The notes under the pieces: model-generated
What the model was told of the DNA's origin: nothing
Seen by the model: the letters and a program-made list of their open reading frames with translations, nothing else
The model's database searches: none
In this document: positions 1 through 3,999 of the stretch, in pieces
How the letters are laid out: every line of letters begins with the position of its first letter
Numbering within the stretch: position 1 is the stretch's first letter
Origin: Desulfitobacterium_A sp034927245
GTDB taxonomy: Bacteria > Bacillota > Desulfitobacteriia > Desulfitobacteriales > Desulfitobacteriaceae
Direction of reading: 5' to 3'
NCBI RefSeq assembly: GCF_034927245.1
Contig: NZ_JAYFQK010000019.1
Coordinates: 1-8,112, forward strand
Length of the DNA stretch: 8,112 nt
Translations under genes and position numbers: made by a program

Positions 1-58
1 ACTTAATGAAGACAAAATCTGTGCAGTTTTGAGAGAACACTCTCAGAATTTAATCAAG
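1..58 (+). other. Spacer upstream of 5S rRNA, probably the 23S-5S spacer
   Basis: This short non-coding leader precedes the intact 5S gene. It contains a small hairpin, TGAGAG-AACA-CTCTCA (30-45). No -35/-10 pair is obvious, which fits co-transcription from an rRNA operon whose 23S gene lies to the left of the window. That placement is inferred from context, since no 23S sequence is visible. Confidence 0.45.
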
Positions 59-177
<119 letters not shown>

Positions 178-183
178 AGAACG

Positions 184-218
184 AAGGGATCGTCTTGTAC
201 AAGACGGTCTCTTTGCTT
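184..218 (+). terminator. Rho-independent terminator of the intact 5S gene
   Basis: A long stem forms from AAGGGATCGTCTT (184-196) and AAGACGGTCTCTT (201-213), with two G-U wobbles and a loop of about 4 nt. It is followed by a short T-rich stretch TTTGCTTTTTGC. The hairpin lies directly after the 5S 3' end. A near-identical structure follows the second, expanded 5S copy at 3603-3632, so the terminator was duplicated with the gene. Confidence 0.8.
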
Positions 219-272
219 TTTGCTGTGCAAAAACTTATATGTGCAAGCTGCTCTGGGGTCGGTTCCACCCGT

Positions 273-315
273 ACGCCTGCGCCGTAAAGTCATTCTTAAT
301 AGCGTTCGGCTTGGC
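273..315 (+). other. Insert 1 of the expanded 5S, left part (loop C)
   Basis: This starts right after helix III strand CCGT and continues across the IS at 3217-3246. Together the two parts are 73 nt and replace TCCC of loop C (92-95 in the intact copy). It contains TTCGGC (305-310), which before IS insertion faced GCCGAA across a TTG loop. The remaining 32 nt (273-304) show no clear perfect stem. Confidence 0.6.
309..315 (+). repeat. Target site duplication of the IS21 element, left copy
   Basis: GCTTGGC immediately precedes the IS left end and is repeated exactly at 3210-3216 after the right end. Seven bp is within the 4-8 bp range usual for IS21-family insertions. Confidence 0.85.
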
Positions 316-342
316 TGTAGATTGTCAAGTAAAATTGACCAC
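316..342 (+). repeat. Left terminal inverted repeat (outer) of the IS21 element
   Basis: 27 nt beginning TGTAGATTGTC and ending AAAATTGACCAC. It matches the reverse complement of 3183-3209 at about 21 of 27 positions and abuts the target duplication. In IS21 elements such repeats are IstA binding sites. Confidence 0.85.
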
Positions 343-346
343 TTTT

Positions 347-365
347 TACACTAAAAATTGACCAC
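347..365 (+). repeat. Left inner terminal repeat of the IS21 element
   Basis: TACACTAAAAATTGACCAC is the second TTGACCAC-type repeat of the left end. It is 18/19 identical to an internal copy at 1620-1638. Confidence 0.75.
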
Positions 366-388
366 TTTACTACGGCGTTTTCAAATTA

Positions 389-430
389 CCTGTGGATAAC
401 TTAACAGCAGTATGTTAGGCTATCCACAGG
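389..430. other. Long hairpin with inverted DnaA-box-like sequences near the IS left end
   Basis: CCTGTGGATA (389-398) pairs perfectly with TATCCACAGG (421-430). The stem continues, after one A/C mismatch, with CTTAAC (400-405) and GTTAGG (414-419), leaving an 8-nt loop. It lies just downstream of the third IS gene, so it could stop or protect IS transcripts, but neither side has a T-run. The arms contain TTATCCACA (391-399, reverse strand; a perfect DnaA box) and CTATCCACA (420-428; one mismatch). Confidence 0.6.
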
Positions 431-437
431 TACCTAA

Positions 438-860
438 TTAGCTTATCGTTAGTATGTATCCATAATCCTTAGCTGACTTTTTATCAACGACTACCTGTTT
501 AGCCACTGGGTCTATTCGAATAAACTTTTGCAGTTCAATTAAGCGATCCCGCATCAACTCAAAAATAAGATCATTGAAGGCATGTCCATTATTCTGGGTT
601 TCCTTAGTCATTGAAAGGGCTCTTGTGTTGGAACAAAGCTCATCGAGGCTCATAAACGGCTCTGCGTCAATAGTCCTTTTGTCATACCTCTTGATGCTTT
701 TATTGAAGATATAATCTGTTTCTCGGCGCATTTTTCTTTGAAATTGATTAATATCCATATCACATAGATTTGTCACATAATCCTTTGCAGCTAGAGTCCC
801 TTGGTCATTGTATATCTCTACATATTTGTCATAATGCGCTTTTTCAAGTTTAATCTCCAT
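438..860 (-). CDS. Unrecognised 140-aa protein, third gene of the IS21 element
   Basis: I do not recognise this family. The ATG (860-858) is the first base after the istB stop codon, and an AGGAGGG ribosome site seven nt upstream lies inside the istB 3' end. Translation is therefore almost certainly coupled to istB. The protein is small and charged. Residues about 21-46 (GTLAAKDY...CDMDINQFQRKMRRE) have the look of a helix-turn-helix followed by a basic stretch to about residue 62. No signal peptide or membrane segment is seen. Its position inside the terminal repeats, with the same strand and tight spacing, says it moves with the element. It could be an accessory transposition or target-choice factor, or a passenger regulator. 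It is not a fragment of istA or istB. Confidence 0.8.
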   Translation of the reverse strand: MEIKLEKAHYDKYVEIYNDQGTLAAKDYVTNLCDMDINQFQRKMRRETDYIFNKSIKRYDKRTIDAEPFMSLDELCSNTRALSMTKETQNNGHAFNDLIFELMRDRLIELQKFIRIDPVAKQVVVDKKSAKDYGYILTIS

Positions 861-1628
861 CTAATTTCCCTCCTTAGGCTTACCCTTTACACGGTAACTT
901 TCGCCTGTTATACTGACGATGTGAGAGTGATGGACTAGCCGATCTAATATGGCCGTAGCTGCCAGCTGGCTAGTAAAGATTTCTCCCCAGCGTTCAAAAG
1001 GTAAATTGGTTGTGATGATGAGGGCGTTCTTTTCGTATCTATGGCGGATAAACTGGAAGAACAAGCTCTCTTTTTCTTTGTCCATTTTGAGATATCCCAG
1101 TTCGTCAAGAAAGATAAGGTCAATCCTTGCCAGGCGGTTGAAGAGGGCTTTTAATGCTCCGTGAAGAGCTTGATGAGCAAGTTCTTCAATAAAGTCATTG
1201 GCGTTAGTAAACATCACTTTCTTTCCGGCTTCACACGCCTTGATTCCTAGGGCAGACCCGATGTGACTTTTCCCAACCCCAGGTGGCCCAATCAGTATGA
1301 CGTTTTCTTTTTGAGTTAGAAAGTTGAGGCTAGCCAATTCCATGATCTTTGCCTTGTATCGGTAATTATGGAAAGCGAAATCATAATTTTCGAGGGTCAT
1401 ATTTCTGTGAAAGCCTGCGGATTTTGTGTTCTTTTCTACCATTCGCTTTATCTTCCCATGTTCCTCATACTGAATGAGTTTAATCAAAAAGCTTTTGTAA
1501 TCCAGATGATCTCTTTTGGCCTCTTCGATTAAATCGTTGTAGTTGTTACGGATATCCACGAGTTTGAACTTCTTTAAGGTCCTATCAATGTACTGATCCT
1601 CTGCGTTAATCGTAGGATTTACACTCAA
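861..1628 (-). CDS. istB: IstB, AAA+ ATPase helper of IS21 transposition
   Basis: IstB-type ATPases oligomerise on target DNA and hand it to the IstA transposase. The 255-aa length matches the family. After a helical N-terminal segment, Walker A is GPPGVGKS (114-121), Walker B is LIFLDELG (171-178, with D175/E176), and the sensor region reads ITTNLPFERW (205-214). The C-terminus ends in a basic tail, SYRVKGKPKEGN. The start is TTG, overlapping the istA stop as TTGA (4-bp overlap). GGAGG in the istA 3' end lies about nine nt upstream, so translation is coupled to istA. The start region lies within an internal copy of the IS terminal repeat (1620-1638). No disabling mutation is seen. Confidence 0.95.
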   Translation of the reverse strand: MSVNPTINAEDQYIDRTLKKFKLVDIRNNYNDLIEEAKRDHLDYKSFLIKLIQYEEHGKIKRMVEKNTKSAGFHRNMTLENYDFAFHNYRYKAKIMELASLNFLTQKENVILIGPPGVGKSHIGSALGIKACEAGKKVMFTNANDFIEELAHQALHGALKALFNRLARIDLIFLDELGYLKMDKEKESLFFQFIRHRYEKNALIITTNLPFERWGEIFTSQLAATAILDRLVHHSHIVSITGESYRVKGKPKEGN

Positions 1629-1638
1629 AATTGACCAC
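1620..1638 (-). repeat. Internal copy of the IS terminal repeat at the istA/istB junction
   Basis: TACACTCAAAATTGACCAC matches the left inner repeat (347-365) at 18 of 19 positions in the same orientation. It covers the istA stop codon, the istB start codon and the end of the istA reading frame (Gly-Gln-Phe). Confidence 0.7.
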
Positions 1639-3094
1639 CTCCACCATAATAGGATAAATCGCGGATGAGCTCGGGGTTAGCTTCGGTGGTCGCAGCAACC
1701 TCATTCCCTAACCTTCCCAACAAGATATCTATTGCCTTTACTTTCAGGGTTTCCTTAATACTGTCAATTTCGTAGATATTATGGTCAATACAGTATCCCA
1801 AGAGCAGCTCAAGACTTTCGATGGTGTAAAGATCCTGGAGTTTCAGGATTTGCCGAGCATGGTAACTCGGTTGCTGCAATTTCTTACTGGCATTCTCTAA
1901 ATACTCTGCCCCTCTGGTAAAGGTTCGAGTAAACATTCGTTTAACCTCAGGAATGGACTTCGGTGTTTTCACAGCAATATCTTCATAATGCAAATCGATT
2001 CGAGTGATCGAACAGTGACTTTGTGAAAGTTCATGGGATGTAATCCACTGATTTTTTAAATCATAGAGATCCAACCGATAGCCATAAAATGTTTTAAATT
2101 TAACAACCTGATCCACATACTTCACCGGCACACTGTATTTATTTCCCTTAATACTGACGAGAGAGTCTAAGCTCACCTTTCTCGTTTCCATATCCGTTCG
2201 TATAAAAGGGTGCTTGGGTAATGGGAACAAGGAAGAGATTTCTTCTTTAAATGCCTCCTCGGGAATTCTTTTCGTTGTTCCGTGTTTCTCTCGACACCAT
2301 TCTTTTACAAACTCTTTTCCGGCTTGATTAAGCTCGGCCATGGAAGAAAAAGTATTTCCTTTAATAAACTGCTCTTCTATGTAGTTAAAGGGGCGCTCTA
2401 CTTTTCCCTTAGTTCGAGCCCTATAAGGCGCACAGGCATTGAGTTCTGTACCAAGATGGGCTGCCATTCTTAAAGCATCCAGATTGAATTGAGGTTCTTT
2501 ACCCTCCAGATTTTCAACAACGAGAACCTTTGGATTGTCGATAAGTAGTTCCTGGGTTACACCTCCAAATTTATGGAATAACTCTTGAATAACATCATAA
2601 ATAGCATCACCATCACAACTCAAGGAGAAGTGAATTCTTTTATCGCGACTAAAGGCCATGATAATTGAGAAACAATACACTTTTGTAATGGCTTTATTAA
2701 CGATGACATCGTATTCAGACCAATCGAACTGAGCCTGTTCTCCCGGAGGAGTCTCAATCCTCAAGGTAGCCTTGGGATTGATTCTTTGTTTTTCTCGATC
2801 TAATTTCTTTAGAAACCGATATACAGGGCCAATGCTACCGATATAACCAATTTTTCTTAATTCCCTGAAAATCCTGGTTCCTATGAAGTTATATTCCGGG
2901 CTTTGGTACCACTCCTTTACAAGCTCTTCATAGGGATCAATCTTACTAGGATAATGATTCCTGTTGTATGCGGGTTCTTTACTTGCTTTTAGGAGCTTCT
3001 TGACTGTGTTTCTTGACATATTCAGTTGTTTTGCTATTTGTTGTTTCTTCACCCCATTCTTATAAAGTCTTTTGACCGCTATCCAGTCTTGCAC
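1625..3094 (-). CDS. istA: IstA, DDE transposase of the IS21 element
   Basis: IstA binds the terminal repeats and performs DNA strand cutting and joining. Numbered from the GTG at 3094 (489 aa), an N-terminal helix-turn-helix spans about 14-35 (KKQQIAKQLNMSRNTVKKLL). The retroviral-integrase-like core carries likely catalytic residues D124 (AQFDWSEYD), D186 (LLIDNPK) and E233 (GKVERPFN). A basic, beta-rich C-terminal domain follows. I chose GTG 3094 because GGAGG lies eight nt upstream. A GTG nine nt further upstream (3103) gives 492 aa, but there the GGAGG would touch the start codon. The gene ends overlapping istB by 4 bp. It appears full length and intact. Confidence 0.95.
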   Translation of the reverse strand: MQDWIAVKRLYKNGVKKQQIAKQLNMSRNTVKKLLKASKEPAYNRNHYPSKIDPYEELVKEWYQSPEYNFIGTRIFRELRKIGYIGSIGPVYRFLKKLDREKQRINPKATLRIETPPGEQAQFDWSEYDVIVNKAITKVYCFSIIMAFSRDKRIHFSLSCDGDAIYDVIQELFHKFGGVTQELLIDNPKVLVVENLEGKEPQFNLDALRMAAHLGTELNACAPYRARTKGKVERPFNYIEEQFIKGNTFSSMAELNQAGKEFVKEWCREKHGTTKRIPEEAFKEEISSLFPLPKHPFIRTDMETRKVSLDSLVSIKGNKYSVPVKYVDQVVKFKTFYGYRLDLYDLKNQWITSHELSQSHCSITRIDLHYEDIAVKTPKSIPEVKRMFTRTFTRGAEYLENASKKLQQPSYHARQILKLQDLYTIESLELLLGYCIDHNIYEIDSIKETLKVKAIDILLGRLGNEVAATTEANPELIRDLSYYGGGGQF

Positions 3095-3112
3095 ATCTCT
3101 CACCTCCGATTT

Positions 3113-3142
3113 ATCCTCCTTTCGTTACTATGAAAGAAGGAT
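3113..3142 (-). promoter_or_regulatory. Hairpin in the istA leader
   Basis: ATCCTCCTTTC (3113-3123) pairs with GAAAGAAGGAT (3132-3142): 11 bp with one G-U and an 8-nt loop. On the istA transcript the 3' arm contains AAAGGAGGAT, a second Shine-Dalgarno-like sequence upstream of the one used for istA. Such leader stems can limit transposase translation, but this role is inference. Confidence 0.4.
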
Positions 3143-3166
3143 AATCTCTTTATCGAAAGTGGTCAA
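3138..3166 (-). promoter_or_regulatory. Possible istA promoter inside the right IS end
   Basis: On the reverse strand TTGACC (3166-3161), part of the inner right terminal repeat, is followed after 17 bp by TATCCT (3143-3138, 4/6 match to TATAAT). A -35 embedded in the transposase binding site would allow autoregulation. The -10 is weak. Confidence 0.35.
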
Positions 3167-3180
3167 TTTTATTCGTAAAT
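3159..3180 (-). repeat. Right inner terminal repeat of the IS21 element
   Basis: GTGGTCAATTTTATTCGTAA is the inner right-end repeat, in inverted orientation to 347-365. It shares the core AAAATTGACCAC when read on the reverse strand. Confidence 0.75.
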
Positions 3181-3182
3181 TT

Positions 3183-3209
3183 GTGGTCAGTTTTAATTGT
3201 AAATCAATA
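3183..3209 (-). repeat. Right terminal inverted repeat (outer) of the IS21 element
   Basis: 27 nt that, on the reverse strand, start TATTGATTTACAAT and end AAAACTGACCAC. It pairs with the left outer repeat (316-342) and abuts the right target duplication. Confidence 0.85.
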
Positions 3210-3216
3210 GCTTGGC
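3210..3216 (+). repeat. Target site duplication of the IS21 element, right copy
   Basis: GCTTGGC is identical to 309-315. Joining 315 to 3217 restores the empty site. Confidence 0.85.
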
Positions 3217-3245
3217 CGAAAACGATCGAGTTTATATCGTTTTCG
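3217..3245 (+). repeat. CGAAAA hairpin 1 (insert 1, right part)
   Basis: CGAAAACGAT (3217-3226) and ATCGTTTTCG (3236-3245) form a perfect 10-bp stem with a 9-nt loop. This is the last element of insert 1, directly before 5S core block ATCTCGAAC (3247 on). In the empty site it shares its 5' CGAA with the TTCGGC-TTG-GCCGAA hairpin, so the two stems compete. Confidence 0.7.
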
Positions 3246-3286
3246 TATCTCGAACACGGAAGTTCGAGTTACCGTCCAGGGCCGAT

Positions 3287-3358
3287 ACGAAAACCATCCG
3301 GTGAATGGTTTTCGGGTTAGGTGCCAAGGCTATAGATGCATTCTAAGAGGCACCGCCC
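3287..3358 (+). other. Insert 2 of the expanded 5S (between helix II/V strand and loop E)
   Basis: 72 nt replace GA (132-133 of the intact copy). It holds CGAAAA hairpin 2 (3288-3314) followed by a second stem, GGTGCC (3320-3325) with GGCACC (3349-3354), extended by GG/CC around it. The 23-nt loop contains TAGA-TGCA-TTCTA, an imperfect palindrome (3333-3345). Confidence 0.6.
3288..3314 (+). repeat. CGAAAA hairpin 2 (insert 2)
   Basis: CGAAAACCAT (3288-3297) and ATGGTTTTCG (3305-3314) make a perfect 10-bp stem with a 7-nt loop. Compared with hairpin 1, CGAT/ATCG has become CCAT/ATGG with pairing kept. Confidence 0.7.
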
Positions 3359-3369
3359 TACTTGGACTG

Positions 3370-3442
3370 AAGACGAAAAAGATACGGTGTATCTTTTTCG
3401 CGGCGGCGCGCTGCTGTTGAGACTGACTGAGGCGCGCCGCCT
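3370..3442 (+). other. Insert 3 of the expanded 5S (cap of helix IV)
   Basis: 73 nt replace CAGAG in the terminal loop of helix IV (145-149 of the intact copy). CGAAAA hairpin 3 (3374-3400) is followed by a GC-rich stem, GGCGGCGCGC (3402-3411) with GCGCGCCGCC (3432-3441), perfect over 10 bp with a 20-nt loop. GAAG near 3368-3372 can pair with CTTC (3441-3444) to close both, giving a three-way junction. Confidence 0.65.
3374..3400 (+). repeat. CGAAAA hairpin 3 (insert 3)
   Basis: CGAAAAAGATAC (3374-3385) and GTATCTTTTTCG (3389-3400) form a perfect 12-bp stem with a 3-nt GGT loop. Confidence 0.75.
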
Positions 3443-3497
3443 TCCAGGGAAAGTAGTATCCCCACGGCAGGAGTGTTCGTCAGAGGAGGTCGTGGGG

Positions 3498-3531
3498 CGA
3501 AAATGATCCTCAGCGGGTTACCTCGTTTTTG
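3498..3531 (+). repeat. CGAAAA hairpin 4 (insert 4)
   Basis: CGAAAATGA (3498-3506) pairs with TCGTTTTTG (3523-3531): 9 bp including two G-U pairs, with a 16-nt loop. It starts on the base after the CCCCACG stem. Confidence 0.55.
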
Positions 3532-3546
3532 TGGTATCCGCTTCGG

Positions 3547-3571
3547 CGAAAAAGTCCACCGGACTCTTTCG
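3547..3571 (+). repeat. CGAAAA hairpin 5 (insert 4)
   Basis: CGAAAAAGTCC (3547-3557) pairs with GGACTCTTTCG (3561-3571): 10 of 11 positions, one A/C mismatch, loop ACC. Confidence 0.65.
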
Positions 3572-3602
3572 TCATCCGCCTTTCGTATCGCCAGGTAGAA
3601 CG

Positions 3603-3640
3603 AAGGGACCGTCTGTTGAAGACGGTCCCTTTGCTTTTGC
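3603..3640 (+). terminator. Rho-independent terminator after the expanded 5S
   Basis: AAGGGACCGTCT (3603-3614) pairs perfectly with AGACGGTCCCTT (3620-3631), loop GTTGA, followed by TTGCTTTTGC. It is paralogous to the terminator at 184-213, including the flanking GAACG and GCTGTGCAAAAA, so the expanded gene shares the 3' context of the normal one. Confidence 0.85.
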
Positions 3641-3999
3641 TGTGCAAAAAAATAGGGATAATACGAATGTCGTATAAAATATGATTTAAGATTTTATTGT
3701 CGATCATGATTTAATTTTGCAATGATTAATTTTGTGGAGTCCTCAGCCGTTTTTGGCTACGAATTTCTATTTTTAGACTAATATGCACAGGGTAATAGAC
3801 TCGAATAATGGAGTTATATGGAGAATATCCCCTAAATATGTAACTTAGGGGGTGTTTGACAATAGTAAATTTCTGGTTTAGTATATTAAAAATAGTACTT
3901 AAGTATTATTCTAAAAAATATCATTTAGTAAAAAGGTCCTAGGACTTACCGGCCAAGTCTGAGAATTTAATTAAACAAAAAGAAGGGTTATGTGAAGGA
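3641..3999 (+). other. AT-rich intergenic region between the 5S locus and pilB
   Basis: No gene is seen in this stretch. It contains small inverted repeats: AGCC-N6-GGCT (3745-3758), CCCCTAA-N9-TTAGGGG (3829-3851), the palindrome GTCCTAGGAC (3936-3945), and GGACTT (3942-3947) with AAGTCT (3955-3960). It also contains a likely pilB promoter. No known riboswitch consensus was recognised. Confidence 0.5.
3856..3884 (+). promoter_or_regulatory. Likely sigma-A promoter of the pilBTC operon
   Basis: TTGACA (3856-3861, perfect -35) and TAGTAT (3879-3884, 4/6 match) are 17 bp apart. Transcription would begin near 3891, leaving a leader of about 110 nt before pilB. The CCCCTAA/TTAGGGG inverted repeat (3829-3851) ends five bp before the -35 and could be an operator, which is speculative. 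Confidence 0.5.

Larger units (their letters stand above)
316..3209 (-). mobile_element. IS21-family insertion sequence, 2,894 bp, with istA, istB and an extra ORF
   Basis: The element is bounded by imperfect terminal inverted repeats that start TGTAGATTGTCAAG on the left (316-342) and TATTGATTTACAAT on the right (3183-3209, reverse strand). Both end in TGACCAC, and about 21 of 27 positions agree. Each end carries a second, inner TTGACCAC repeat (347-365 and 3159-3180), as is usual in IS21. A 7-bp duplication GCTTGGC flanks it. All three genes read leftward in the order istA-istB-ORF3 and are open, so the element looks intact and recently inserted. At 2.9 kb it is longer than a typical two-gene IS21 element (about 2-2.5 kb) because of the third gene. 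The right end opens with TA rather than the usual TG. Confidence 0.93.
3457..3589 (+). other. Insert 4 of the expanded 5S (between loop E strand and helix I)
   Basis: 133 nt replace GTTATT (164-169 of the intact copy), about twice the other inserts. It contains CCCCACG (3460-3466) with CGTGGGG (3491-3497), then CGAAAA hairpins 4 and 5. It is flanked by direct repeats GTATC (3456-3460 and 3585-3589). A small ORF on the reverse strand across this area is a by-product of the structured sequence. Confidence 0.6.
250..3596 (+). pseudogene. Expanded 5S rRNA gene with four hairpin inserts, disrupted by an IS21 element
   Basis: Six 5S core blocks line up in order with the intact copy: 261-272 (= 80-91), 3247-3264 (= 96-113), 3275-3286 (= 120-131), 3359-3369 (= 134-144), 3443-3456 (= 150-163, one mismatch) and 3590-3595 (= 170-175). 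Between them lie inserts of 73, 72, 73 and 133 nt that replace only 2-6 nt each. Core pairing survives: helix II as GCTCTGG (250-256) with CCAGGGC (3276-3282), using a sequence different from the intact copy, and helix III as CCGT (269-272) with ACGG (3256-3259). The loop E strands are intact. The helix I 5' strand is not found upstream of 250. The IS element (316-3209) splits the gene within insert 1, so a full transcript is unlikely now. Expanded 5S rRNAs are known from some Clostridiales and haloarchaea (recalled, not checked). Whether this copy was ever used in ribosomes is unknown. Confidence 0.75.

Noticed and set aside
3072..3320. 82-aa plus-strand ORF spanning the IS right end and the 5S remnant
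   Set aside because: It crosses the istA start, the terminal repeats and the RNA gene; it is a chance frame.
3498..3571. CRISPR-like spaced repeats in the CGAAAA hairpin region
   Set aside because: Only a 6-nt base is shared, spacing is irregular and the units are self-complementary; there is no direct repeat of CRISPR length.
3510..3707. 65-aa reverse-strand ORF over insert 4 and the terminator
   Set aside because: It lies over stem-loops and a terminator, has no ribosome site, and its sequence is simply the complement of structured RNA.
3786..3860. Possible c-di-GMP (GEMM) riboswitch from GCACAGGGTAA upstream of the pilus operon
   Set aside because: Only this short 5' resemblance is present; the GCAAAGCC-type second half and the tetraloop-receptor arrangement are absent.
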